From: CAVXZE01 sp963766175
GTDB lineage: Bacteria > Myxococcota_A > UBA9160 > UBA6930
Reading direction: 5' to 3'
DNA length: 64,000 nt
NCBI GenBank assembly: GCA_963766175.1
Contig: CAVXZE010000014.1
Coordinates: forward strand, 302,000 to 365,999
The position numbers and the translations under genes were made by a program. The first letter of the stretch is position 1. Every line of letters starts with the position of its first letter. Positions 42,772-51,238 of the stretch are shown one piece after another. The notes under the pieces were generated by a model that made no database searches, was not told the DNA's origin, and saw only the letters and a program-made list of their open reading frames with translations.

Positions 42772-44418
42772 ATGAAACGGATATCGAACTTCTCGAAGAT
42801 CATCGGCGCGGCAGCGCTCATCTGCGGGCTCCTTGCCGCTGCGCAGGTCGCCGTGGCCCAGGACTACGACCTGGTCATTCTCAACGGCCGGGTCATGGAC
42901 CCGGAGACCATGTACGACGCAGTCGCCAACGTCGGCGTCAACGACGGACGGATCGCCGTCATCACCACGGACGAAATCACCGGCAAGGAGACGATTGACG
43001 CCACGGGCCACGTGGTCGCCCCGGGCTTCATCGACACCCACTGGCACTACGACCGGCCCTGGTCCAACAAGCTCGCCCTGCGCGACGGCCGGACCACCGT
43101 CCTGGACCTGGAGATCGGCACCCATGGTCCCTATCTCGACCAGTGGTACAGAGAGCGGGAAGGGAGAAACCAGGTGAACTACGGTCAGGCCGTGGCCCAC
43201 GAGCTTGCCCGTGCAGAGGTGCTCGACGGATTCAAGGATGGCCAGGATACACGTTCTGCCGCCAACAGCCGTGCTGCAGGGAACGGCTGGTGCTGTAGAC
43301 AACCCAACCTCGAGGAAGGCAACCGAATCCTCCAGCTCCTGGACGAAGGGCTGCAGGCGGGCGGACTCGGCATCGGTTCGACGGTCGGCTATATGCGCGA
43401 CGGTGTGTCCGCCCGCGAGTTCTTCGAGCTGCAGCGGCTGGCGGGACTCTACGGTCGGCAGACCGGCGCCCACTTCCGCTACACCCCGGGCACCGACACC
43501 ACCGAGGCCAACGGCATCCAAGAGCTGCTCGCCAACGCGGCGGCCCTAGACGCGCCGGCGCTGGCCTGCCATTTCAACAACCCCGGCTACAACCTGGTGC
43601 ACGAGCTGCTGGTCCGGATGCGGGAGCGCGGCATGAACGTCTGGGGAGAGATCTACCCCTATGCCGCCGGCTCCACGGCCCTGAACGCGGTCTTCCTGGA
43701 ACCGGAGATGTGGGTCGACACCCTGGGATACAAGTACGAGGACACCATCCAGGATGTGGCCACCGGCGAGTGGTACACGCAGGAGACGCGCGAGCAGATG
43801 ATCGCGAAGGAGCCGACCCGGGCGGTGCTGGTCTTCAAGATGCCGAAGTCGGCCATCATCGATTGGCTCAAGCTGCCGGGCGTCTCGGTCGTCACCGACG
43901 GAATGCCCATGATCCCCGACGACGACCTGACCTGGGACACCCCGTACGAGGAGATGCCCAATACACATCCGCGAGCGGCCGGCAGCTATGCGAAGGCCTT
44001 TCGCCTGGCGCGCGAGAACAACATCCCCCTGATGCAGATCGTTGCAATGTCCAGCTACAACTCGGCCCTGCCCCTCGGCAGGATGGGCCTGAAGGCCATG
44101 CAGGAACGAGGCCGCCTCCAACAAGGAATGGCGGCGGATATCACCGTCTTCGATCCCGAGACAGTTTCCGACAAGGCGACCTACGAAAAGGGAACGCTCC
44201 CATCTGTCGGCATCCCGTACGTGCTGGTCAACGGCACCATTGTCGTCAAGGACTCGCAGGTGCTCGAGGGGGTGACCCCGGGCCAGCCGGTCCGCTACGC
44301 ACCCGATAAGAGTCGCTTCGAGCCGATCACGATCGAGGGCTGGACGCAGGAGTTCTACGCTGCGCCGATCGACTTCGGCGGCGGCGTGCCGGACATCGAG
44401 GATCTTCACCTGGATTGA
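42772..44418 (+). CDS. Exported amidohydrolase (N-acyl-D-amino acid deacylase-like)
   Basis: 548 residues from ATG 42772, 8 bp after AAAGGA. A signal peptide (SKIIGAAALICGLLAAAQVA, cleavage near VAQ) suggests periplasmic export. The D-aminoacylase pattern follows: DLVILNGRVMDPETMYDAVA, APGFIDTHWHYDRPWS (metal-binding HxH), a Gly-rich LQAGGLGIGSTVGYM and the C-terminal GMAADITVFDPETVSDKATY. The central part includes HFRYTPGTDT and HFNNPG segments, positions where the family binds zinc through His. The substrate could be an N-acyl amino acid or a cyclic amide. It follows the fragment 42112-42657, a relative, by 114 bp, so a duplication has taken place. Confidence 0.85.
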   Translation: MKRISNFSKIIGAAALICGLLAAAQVAVAQDYDLVILNGRVMDPETMYDAVANVGVNDGRIAVITTDEITGKETIDATGHVVAPGFIDTHWHYDRPWSNKLALRDGRTTVLDLEIGTHGPYLDQWYREREGRNQVNYGQAVAHELARAEVLDGFKDGQDTRSAANSRAAGNGWCCRQPNLEEGNRILQLLDEGLQAGGLGIGSTVGYMRDGVSAREFFELQRLAGLYGRQTGAHFRYTPGTDTTEANGIQELLANAAALDAPALACHFNNPGYNLVHELLVRMRERGMNVWGEIYPYAAGSTALNAVFLEPEMWVDTLGYKYEDTIQDVATGEWYTQETREQMIAKEPTRAVLVFKMPKSAIIDWLKLPGVSVVTDGMPMIPDDDLTWDTPYEEMPNTHPRAAGSYAKAFRLARENNIPLMQIVAMSSYNSALPLGRMGLKAMQERGRLQQGMAADITVFDPETVSDKATYEKGTLPSVGIPYVLVNGTIVVKDSQVLEGVTPGQPVRYAPDKSRFEPITIEGWTQEFYAAPIDFGGGVPDIEDLHLD

Positions 44419-44453
44419 CTTCGGAGTCGGATGCCGACCCATCAGACGATCTG

Positions 44454-44922
44454 TCGGGCCGCCATTCGAGCGGACCGATGATGTGGAGCGCATTCACGGT
44501 GAGATTACGATGCGAGAGCATGACGCCCTTGGAGCGGCCTGTAGTCCCGCCCGTGTAGAAGAGGCCCGCCAGGTCGTCTCCCGTCCGGTCCGCATCCGGC
44601 GCAGGCGCGTGGACCCGCACGAGACCCTCGTACGATATGGAGCTCTCGGGTGCGGGCTCGTCACCCACGTTCACGATCTTCTCGAGGGACCCGAGCTGTC
44701 CTCTGATCTGGGCCACCGTTCCCAGAAAGCGATTCTCTACCAGGAGTACCCGAGTTCCTGAAGCTTCAAGCCAGAAGGCGATCTCGGGGGGAGCGAGCCG
44801 CGTGTTCACTGGTACGAAGACGCCCCCTGCCCAGGCGACGGCGAAGAAGTATTCGAAGTAATCATCGCTGTTGAGTGCGAGCATCGCGACGCGGTCTCCA
44901 GACTCGATTCCGAGGCCGCGCA
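44454..44922 (-). pseudogene. Duplicated fragment of the acyl-CoA ligase at 26.5-27.3 kb
   Basis: About 468 bp nearly identical (a few substitutions) to 26841-27308: the coding direction and reading frame are preserved, covering LALNSDDYFEYFFAVAWAGG through the LFYTGGTTGRSKGVMLSH loop. Both ends are sharp. The right end meets repeat R copy 3. The left end joins amidohydrolase 3' flank. No gene function. Confidence 0.9.
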
Positions 44923-44923
44923 G

Positions 44924-45023
44924 CAGGTAGGAGGAAGAACGGGGGGGTTACGTCCGATAAGGTGCAACCTGTCAACTCCCGCGGGGAGTTTGAGTCTGTA
45001 TCCCTACGTCAATGCAACCCAAT
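44924..45023. repeat. Repeat R, copy 3
   Basis: About 100 bp matching 34483-34584, including the poly-G stretch and the CTCCCGCGGGGAG hairpin. It sits between the duplicated ligase fragment and the stop of the GMC oxidoreductase gene (45029). As at copies 1 and 2, it marks a junction between unrelated segments. Confidence 0.75.
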
Positions 45024-45028
45024 GGGAC

Positions 45029-46645
45029 TCAGCCGCTCTGGGGCCTCGGGGCCGGTCTTCGATCTGCTCCTTCCTTGGGGGGAACGTGGTGCATCACGTA
45101 CTCGCTCAGGGCCGTGATCGTCAGGCTTGGGTTCACGCCGAGGTTCGCGGGGACGAGGCTGCCATCGCACACATACATGTTCTCGTAGCCGAAGACGCGG
45201 CCGAGCTCGTCGCACACCCCGTCCCCCGGTGTTCGCCCCATGGTGGCACCGCCGAGGATGTGCGCCGTGCTCGACCGGTTTCCCACCACCTCGAGGAGCA
45301 TGCTGCGCGCGTCGCCACCCATCCGCTCGGCCATGCGTCGGGCTATCTCGTTGGCCTTTGGGATGTAGGTCGGCACCTTCTGCCCCTCGACGAGCGCGCT
45401 GTCCACCCGCTTTCCGAAGAGGCCGCGAGTTTGCGCGAGGCGCATGTAGCTGCTCAGCGGCTGCATGAAGAGGACGATGCCCGAGCGTCGCGCCCAGCCG
45501 AAGGGGACCACGGTGCGCAGGAAGAGGAGGGGATGGCGCAAAATGTTGCCCAGCCATCGCAGCCATCGGGGCAATCCCTCGCCGCCGCCCGTGAGCACCG
45601 TCCCCATCAGGGACATGAAATCCTGGCCCTCTCCATAGCGGCACATCTCGATGTGCGTATGCTCGTCCGGATGGACACCGGAGGTGATGGCGATGCCTTT
45701 GCTGTAGTCTACCTCGTCGTCGTGTGCGGTGGCGTACAGAATCGCTTCGCTGTTGGTCCGCACGTAGTTTCCCAGCTGGTCCGACAGCATCGCCAGCGAT
45801 CCGCGCTCCTTGCAGTCGAGTAGCAGCGGGACCGTCCCGAGCACGCTGGCCGAGAAGACCACGCCCTTGGCGCGCAGCGCGCGCGGCTGTCTGTGAAGCA
45901 GAGCGGTGGATCGGATCGTCCGCACTTCGTAGCCGCCGCCCGCGAGGGGCCGCACGTCCACGACCTTCGTCTCGGGGTACACCATCGCGCCGAACTTCTC
46001 GGCGAGGTACAGGTAATTCTTGTCCAGCGTATTCTTCGCGTCATGCGGGCATCCGCTCATGCAGCGCCCACATTCGATGCAACCCGTCCGCTCTGGTCCT
46101 TCGCCCTGGAAGAAGGGATCGGGCACGGTCTCGCCGGGTTCGCCGAAGTACACGCTCACATGGTGTCTGTGGAAGCTGTCCTTCGCTCCCATATCGCCGT
46201 CTACGATCTCCCGGATCATGTCGTCGGTGGGGTAGACGCTCTTGGCTTCCACAGCCCCGAGCATCCCCCGGGCCGTTTCATAGAAGGGCGCGAGCCTGGC
46301 TTCCCAATCGTCGTGGGTCGGCCAGCGCAGATCCCGGAAGGCCGAGGAGGGAGGCGTCGGCAGGGTATTCGCATAGACCAGGCTGCCCCCACCTACACCG
46401 GTGCCATGGAACACCAGAACGTCTTTGAGCAGCGAAATGGCCTGGAAGCCGAACATCCGCAGCTTCGGCATCCACAGGTACTTGGGCAGATTCCAGTTGG
46501 TCTTTGGGAAATCCTCGGAACGGAAGCGCTTACCCTGTTCTAGCACGGCCACGTCGTATCCCTTCTCCGTGAGGCGAAGGGCGGAAACCGAGCCGCCAAA
46601 GCCCGATCCGATCACGATGTAGTCGTAGTCATACGGCGTGCTCAT
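45029..46645 (-). CDS. GMC family FAD oxidoreductase with ferredoxin-like Cys motif
   Basis: 538 residues. The FAD motif is DYIVIGSGFGGSVSALRLTE (residues 8-27), and the C-terminal GMC part contains NRSSTAHILGGATMGRTPGD and VNPSLTITALSEYVM. Members of this group include cholesterol oxidases and related alcohol dehydrogenases. A cysteine cluster CIECGRCMSGCPHDAKN lies near residue 190, as in subgroups thought to use an iron-sulfur centre and non-oxygen electron acceptors. It overlaps the molybdoenzyme gene by 4 bp (ATGA), so the two proteins are made together: the molybdoenzyme would hydroxylate a hydrocarbon or steroid, and this enzyme would oxidise the alcohol. The substrate is not determined. 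Confidence 0.85.
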   Translation of the reverse strand: MSTPYDYDYIVIGSGFGGSVSALRLTEKGYDVAVLEQGKRFRSEDFPKTNWNLPKYLWMPKLRMFGFQAISLLKDVLVFHGTGVGGGSLVYANTLPTPPSSAFRDLRWPTHDDWEARLAPFYETARGMLGAVEAKSVYPTDDMIREIVDGDMGAKDSFHRHHVSVYFGEPGETVPDPFFQGEGPERTGCIECGRCMSGCPHDAKNTLDKNYLYLAEKFGAMVYPETKVVDVRPLAGGGYEVRTIRSTALLHRQPRALRAKGVVFSASVLGTVPLLLDCKERGSLAMLSDQLGNYVRTNSEAILYATAHDDEVDYSKGIAITSGVHPDEHTHIEMCRYGEGQDFMSLMGTVLTGGGEGLPRWLRWLGNILRHPLLFLRTVVPFGWARRSGIVLFMQPLSSYMRLAQTRGLFGKRVDSALVEGQKVPTYIPKANEIARRMAERMGGDARSMLLEVVGNRSSTAHILGGATMGRTPGDGVCDELGRVFGYENMYVCDGSLVPANLGVNPSLTITALSEYVMHHVPPKEGADRRPAPRPQSG

Positions 46646-49578
46646 GCTGGACGCCTCCTCGAACGGCCGGCCTTCCGAATCTCGACTCGAGTGTCCCGAT
46701 CGTTCATGCCCGGGTGACGCATGGCGAAGCTAGGTTCCATGAATGGATGCCCTCCCGCCAGCTCCAGGGGATTGATTGGAGATGCGACTACGTTGCGGTA
46801 TCCGATGCCGCCCTCGAACTGGTAGTCCTCCCAGGCGTGGTAGATGATGACCTGCCCCGGTCTCACGGCGGGCGAGAGCTTCGCTCGCACGAAGAAGCGG
46901 CCGATGTCGTTGAAGACTTCCATCTCGTCTCCATCTTCGATTTCCCGCTCCCGAGCGTCGGGAAGCGACACGTACATACAGGGCCCACCGCGCTGGAGCC
47001 GCAGCATCCAGGGATCCGACCTCTGCAGCGCGTGTATGCTCCAGCGGGTATGTCCACCCGACATCACCAGGGGATGGTCGCCTCCGGCCTTCAGGGGATC
47101 TTTGAACGTCGGGAGTTCCTCCCCGAGCTCGAGATACCAGTCGTGATCGATGTAGAACTGAACCCGGCCACTGAGCGTCGACCAGGGCGCTTTATCCCGC
47201 GTGTGCCATAGGAAGGGCGTCATGGTCTGGTTCGGCTCCCAGTCGGTCGCGCTGCTGTTCCACAGCGATTGACCGAGACCCGTCGCACGCGTGAAACCTT
47301 TCTTCTTGAGTTCCGGCCACTTGACGCCGCCCAGATTCGAGGAGTTCTCGATCACTACCTTGGAGAGCTTCTCGGCGTGCTGTTCCCGGAACTCTCCTCC
47401 GCGCGTGATGGCATCGTAGACGCGGTCGAGACGACGCTCCTTCCCCCTTCGGCTCACGAAGGTCTCGATGCCGCGAGCCCGAGCCCGCTCCTGGACCTTC
47501 TTGGCCAGGCGGCACACGATCTCCCATTCGTCCTTCCCCTCGCCGATCGCCTCGACCGCCTTCTCCCCGGCGTGGACGAAGAGGGATTGCCCGGACATGA
47601 ACGCCGCGCTGTTCGGCTTCTCGTAGAAGCCGGCCGCAGGAAGCAGGTAGTCGGCGAACCGGGCGGTCGAGCTCATCCGAACGTCCAATACCACGACGAG
47701 GTCCAGCTTCGGCCAAAGGACCTCACGCAGGCGGTGTGAGCCGCGGACCCGGCGAAGCGCGTTTCCCGCCATGCTCAGGAGCACGCGGGGCCGCTTCGAG
47801 GGAGGGGGCTCCAGGAGCTGCCACTCCTTCTCGACGGCTTCTCGAACGTAGTCGCTGACTTCGCGTTTCAGATCGGTGTCCCGGGCCTTGGCACTCTCCT
47901 CCAGAATCCCGCCGTGGATATGCCAGAACAGCGTGGCGCTGGCGAAGATCTTCGCATCCACCCAGGAGTCGGATATGGCGCGACGAACGCTGCGAGACAT
48001 ATCCTTGCCGGTGACCCAATCTCGGGCGAGCTGCGGAGCATGCTGCTTGACGAGATCCCACCGAATCTCACGCAGGATCTGGGAGTCCTTGAGCAGGGAG
48101 TAGTGGCCGTCTGGTCCCACATTCGTGTACGAGATGAATCCAGCTCCCTTTCGTCCCAGATGGCCGCAGAGCAGGAAGACCAGAATCTGGGCGCGCATGA
48201 CCGCGCTGCCGTGGTAGAGCTTGCCGAAGACCGTCGTCTCGACGTTGGTCGCAGCCTTTGCCTCGGCGAGCATGCGCGCGAGGCGACGGATCAGCGCGGG
48301 CGGGGTCCCGCAATGCCGGCTGGCCTCCTCGGGGGAGAACGCGGCGAGCTTGGCCTTGAGCCTTTCGAACACAGGTTGCACCTGGACCAGTCCCCCCGGT
48401 GTCTCCACCTCGAAGGTGCCTTCCAGGGCGGGGACGCAACCCCGAAGCGCCAAGGACTCGGTGCTCGCCGCCTCGAGCTCACCGCGCGCGAGGTCCCAAC
48501 GATAGAGCTTCTCCTCCGATCCTTCCGGCTCCAAGTCCGACTCGCGCAGGAGCCTGCCGTTGTCGAGCCGCACCAGAAAGGGCAGATCCGTCTGCTCCCG
48601 GATCAGATCGGCGTCGTACCAGCCCTCGTCGATGATCACCTTGGCCAGGGAGAGCGCGAGCGCGGCGTCCGTTCCGGGGCGCACCGGGATCCATAGGTCC
48701 GCCCGAATCGCCGAGGCATTCATGTCCGGAGAGATGGACACGAGCTTCGCGCCGTGGTAGCGCGCCTCGGTCAGCATGTGGAAGTTGGGGATGTGGGTGT
48801 AGATGGGATTGCCTCCCCAGATCAGAATCAGATCCGAGTAGAAGAAGTCGTCCGTCGAACGGCCGATGGTCATCTCGCCGTAGGTAACGGCGGCGCCCGG
48901 CTGGTGGTCCCCGATCTCGGCATTCATGTCGAGCATGACGCAGTCCAGGGCATCGGCGAGCCGCAGGCAGCTCAGAAAGGTGGTCATCCCCTCGATGTTC
49001 GTCCCGAGATCCATGACCACGCTGTCGGGGCCATCCTCCGTGATCGCGTCAATCAGCTTGTCGGCGATGTCCGTCAGGGCTTCATCCCACGAAACCTCCT
49101 CCCATGCCCCCGAGCCGCGCTCGCCCTTGCGCCGCAGGGGCCGAGTGAGGCGCGGCTCGCTGTACATGAAGGAGCTGTAGGAGCAGCCCTTCTGGCAGCC
49201 GCGGGGATTCAGGTCCGGGACGTCCTGGTTCGTCTGCGGGTAGGCCGCGATCTGCTCCTCGCGCACCACGCGGCCGTCCTTCACGAAGACATTGAAGGCG
49301 CAGTTGGTCTGATACGCACAGTTGTTGAAGTGCGTTCCGCGCGCGACGTAGTCCCACGTCCACTTCCCGCGATATCGCGCAAGAAAATCCTGGGGCTCGA
49401 TGGGGGAAGCGGCAGAGATCGACTCCGGCGATGGGTTCGATTTCGGTTCCGCGGGCTCGCAGCCGACGAGTGGAAGCAGCGTACACGCGGCCACCGTCCC
49501 ACCTGCGCCGACCACGAACTCCCTGCGCGAGAGGCCGTCCGAGCAGGGGTTCGTGCCTTCGGACTTCGCTTCCGCCAT
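46642..49578 (-). CDS. Molybdopterin oxidoreductase alpha subunit, ethylbenzene/steroid C25 dehydrogenase-like
   Basis: 978 residues from the ATG at 49578 (AAGGAGG at 7 bp; an in-frame TTG at 49599 is less likely). A TAT signal (SRREFVVGAGGTVAACTLLP) directs folded export. The FeS ligands fit type II DMSO-reductase enzymes: His 83, Cys 87, Cys 93 and Cys 128 (THFNNC, QTNC, RGCQKGC). The likely Mo-ligand Asp is near 224 (LDMNAEIGDHQPG), as in NarG, EbdA and S25dA. NVFVKDGRVVREEQ and the C-terminal HAWEDYQFEGGIGYRNVV also match ethylbenzene and steroid C25 dehydrogenase subunits. Such enzymes add water-derived hydroxyl to unactivated C-H without oxygen. Divergent partner genes for the beta and gamma subunits lie at 50565-52273. 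Confidence 0.88.
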   Translation of the reverse strand: MAEAKSEGTNPCSDGLSRREFVVGAGGTVAACTLLPLVGCEPAEPKSNPSPESISAASPIEPQDFLARYRGKWTWDYVARGTHFNNCAYQTNCAFNVFVKDGRVVREEQIAAYPQTNQDVPDLNPRGCQKGCSYSSFMYSEPRLTRPLRRKGERGSGAWEEVSWDEALTDIADKLIDAITEDGPDSVVMDLGTNIEGMTTFLSCLRLADALDCVMLDMNAEIGDHQPGAAVTYGEMTIGRSTDDFFYSDLILIWGGNPIYTHIPNFHMLTEARYHGAKLVSISPDMNASAIRADLWIPVRPGTDAALALSLAKVIIDEGWYDADLIREQTDLPFLVRLDNGRLLRESDLEPEGSEEKLYRWDLARGELEAASTESLALRGCVPALEGTFEVETPGGLVQVQPVFERLKAKLAAFSPEEASRHCGTPPALIRRLARMLAEAKAATNVETTVFGKLYHGSAVMRAQILVFLLCGHLGRKGAGFISYTNVGPDGHYSLLKDSQILREIRWDLVKQHAPQLARDWVTGKDMSRSVRRAISDSWVDAKIFASATLFWHIHGGILEESAKARDTDLKREVSDYVREAVEKEWQLLEPPPSKRPRVLLSMAGNALRRVRGSHRLREVLWPKLDLVVVLDVRMSSTARFADYLLPAAGFYEKPNSAAFMSGQSLFVHAGEKAVEAIGEGKDEWEIVCRLAKKVQERARARGIETFVSRRGKERRLDRVYDAITRGGEFREQHAEKLSKVVIENSSNLGGVKWPELKKKGFTRATGLGQSLWNSSATDWEPNQTMTPFLWHTRDKAPWSTLSGRVQFYIDHDWYLELGEELPTFKDPLKAGGDHPLVMSGGHTRWSIHALQRSDPWMLRLQRGGPCMYVSLPDAREREIEDGDEMEVFNDIGRFFVRAKLSPAVRPGQVIIYHAWEDYQFEGGIGYRNVVASPINPLELAGGHPFMEPSFAMRHPGMNDRDTRVEIRKAGRSRRRPA

Positions 49579-49615
49579 TTTCGAATCCTCCTTGCCCAAG
49601 CTGGGCCATCGGGGG

Positions 49616-49660
49616 TTGACAAGAGACTAATATTATTAGACAATAGATTAATGATATTAG
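49616..49660. promoter_or_regulatory. Divergent control region with paired AT-rich palindromes
   Basis: On the plus strand TTGACA (49616-49621), 17 bp, and GACAAT form a promoter toward tetR. Overlapping it, CTAATATTATTAG (49627-49639) is a perfect 13-bp palindrome. A weaker copy, TTAATGATATTAG, is centred 21 bp away (two helical turns). The whole lies in a very AT-rich stretch between the tetR and molybdoenzyme genes, a typical TetR-family double operator that would block both directions. Confidence 0.6.
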
Positions 49661-49718
49661 ACCACATTTCAAGCCTCGGGCAGCGAGAGATTCTGAGCGC
49701 GAGAAGGCTCCGCTCTCC

Positions 49719-50441
49719 ATGATCCGACGAGCGACAGCGCGCGCGAAAAAGGGCCCCGCGTCCAGGGACGATCGCAGGGGCGTGGCGGATACCCGAGGGC
49801 GCACCATCGCCGTGGCGCGTCGCCTGTTCGAGGAGCGCGGCTATCACGAGACCTCTTTGGAAGCGATCGCGAGTGAGCTCGGCATCCGAGCTCCCTCTCT
49901 CCTCTACCACTTCGAAAGCAAGGAGGACCTGCTCGATGTGGTGCTGGGGCAGTTCTATGCGGAAGGACGGGAGCGGATGTTGGAGGCGCTCGCCTCGCCC
50001 GGCTCCGCCGGCGATCGCCTCGAGCGCGTCGTGGAGGTCGTCCGCGACCTCTGGCAGCGAAACGGGGGACTCCTGCGGATCGCCATCACGGAGCTCATGA
50101 AGCCCGACGGTGTGGGGCGAGACCACCTCTTCGAGGTGGCTCTCCCGACCCTGGAGTTGGTCGAGGCGGTTCTGCATGATTCAGTGAGCCCCCCTATCCC
50201 GGCCGACGCTCCGGTGCAGGCGGCGACGATGACCGTGCTTGCCTCACACCTCCTGCGGCTTGCGACGGGCGACATCGGGAAGGCGCTCTGGGGTCCGGAG
50301 GATACTCTCCCCGACCTGCAGGCCATCCTGTTCCGGGGTCTCCAGGAATGGCCGGGCAAGGGCGCGGCTCGTCGGACCGGGGCAGATTCTGGCCGTGCGC
50401 GGAAGCACGCGAATCGGAGAGCTAGACGAACCCGCCACTAG
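49719..50441 (+). CDS. TetR/AcrR family regulator
   Basis: 240 residues. The N-terminal HTH shows RTIAVARRLFEERGYHETSL then EAIASELGIRAPSLLYHFES, the TetR signature with the recognition helix. The rest (ligand-binding helices, about 80-215) is variable and ends in a basic tail. It is placed between the divergent alpha gene and the gamma/beta genes, with palindromes just upstream. It probably represses the molybdoenzyme cluster until a substrate or intermediate binds. Autoregulation is likely. Confidence 0.9.
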   Translation: MIRRATARAKKGPASRDDRRGVADTRGRTIAVARRLFEERGYHETSLEAIASELGIRAPSLLYHFESKEDLLDVVLGQFYAEGRERMLEALASPGSAGDRLERVVEVVRDLWQRNGGLLRIAITELMKPDGVGRDHLFEVALPTLELVEAVLHDSVSPPIPADAPVQAATMTVLASHLLRLATGDIGKALWGPEDTLPDLQAILFRGLQEWPGKGAARRTGADSGRARKHANRRARRTRH

Positions 50442-50564
50442 AGAGCCGAAGCTGTCACCGCTACGGAGCATGATCATCTGGCACCAGAAGAGCCTGGCAG
50501 CGACTCGCCAGCAGGCCGGGGCCCCACCCGCCAGGCGGTCTGCGCCCGATGAGGAGTACTCGCA

Positions 50565-51236
50565 ATGAAAGCCCATTTCGTCCCTGCCGCTAACGTGGAG
50601 CTGCTGGACCCGGATGGGAAGGATTGGAAGCTCGCTGCCGCCGAGCCGGTGAAGCTTGAGGGAACCCCGCTCGACATGCAGCCCACCGGTGCCATCAAGG
50701 CCTCGTGGGCGCACCAGAAGATCGGCGTCGTGGAAGCAGTGCAGGTGGCCGCGGTCCACAATGGAGAGCAGATCGCCTTCCGCCTGGAGTGGAGCGACCC
50801 AATCGAGAACCGCGAGATCACCGATGCCCCGGACGTTCCCGACTGCTGTGGAATCCTGTTTCCCACCGTTCCGTACGCTCCGATGGCCGTGATGGGCGCC
50901 GTCGGGATGGCGGTGAACGCGTGGTACTGGCGCGCCGACGAGAATGGTCGCGGGCGCCACGTGCTTGCCGAGGGCCTCGGCACCACGCGCACCATCGACC
51001 ACGAGCTCGTGCGGGGAAACGGCATCTACAAGGGCAAGCGCTGGCAGGTGGTCATCACGAGAGCAATGAATGTGATGAGCGCCGAGAAGCTGGTCCAGCT
51101 CGAGCCAGGCCAGACCACCGGCTTCGGCGTGGCGATCTGGGAGGGCGGCCACGGCGAACGGGCGGGACTCAAGGCCATTTCGGGCAACGACTGGATCGAG
51201 CTCCAGCTCGATCACGTTCCCACGGCGAGGAGGTAG
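50565..51236 (+). CDS. Heme b-binding gamma subunit, ethylbenzene-dehydrogenase type
   Basis: 223 residues. It matches the heme-binding subunit of type II DMSO-reductase enzymes (ethylbenzene dehydrogenase gamma family). VQVAAVHNGEQIAFRLEWSD near residue 65 is the characteristic strand pair. The family motif VPYAPMAVMGAVGMAVNAWY contains a Met and the DVPDCCGILFP loop, which in the structurally known enzyme place the axial heme ligands (Met and Lys). RWQVVITRAM and FGVAIWEGGHGERAGLKAIS complete the fold. It lacks an N-terminal signal, so it is presumably co-exported with alpha and beta by the TAT route. It ends 2 bp before the beta gene. Confidence 0.85.
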   Translation: MKAHFVPAANVELLDPDGKDWKLAAAEPVKLEGTPLDMQPTGAIKASWAHQKIGVVEAVQVAAVHNGEQIAFRLEWSDPIENREITDAPDVPDCCGILFPTVPYAPMAVMGAVGMAVNAWYWRADENGRGRHVLAEGLGTTRTIDHELVRGNGIYKGKRWQVVITRAMNVMSAEKLVQLEPGQTTGFGVAIWEGGHGERAGLKAISGNDWIELQLDHVPTARR

Positions 51237-51238
51237 TG

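Noticed and set aside
42304..43521. A 405-codon minus-strand frame over the amidohydrolase
   Set aside because: Antisense to a gene with a signal peptide and metal-binding motif; no recognisable protein features.
34483..45023. Repeat R copies as a CRISPR array
   Set aside because: Copies are kilobases apart, about 100 bp long, and not separated by regular spacers; no cas genes.
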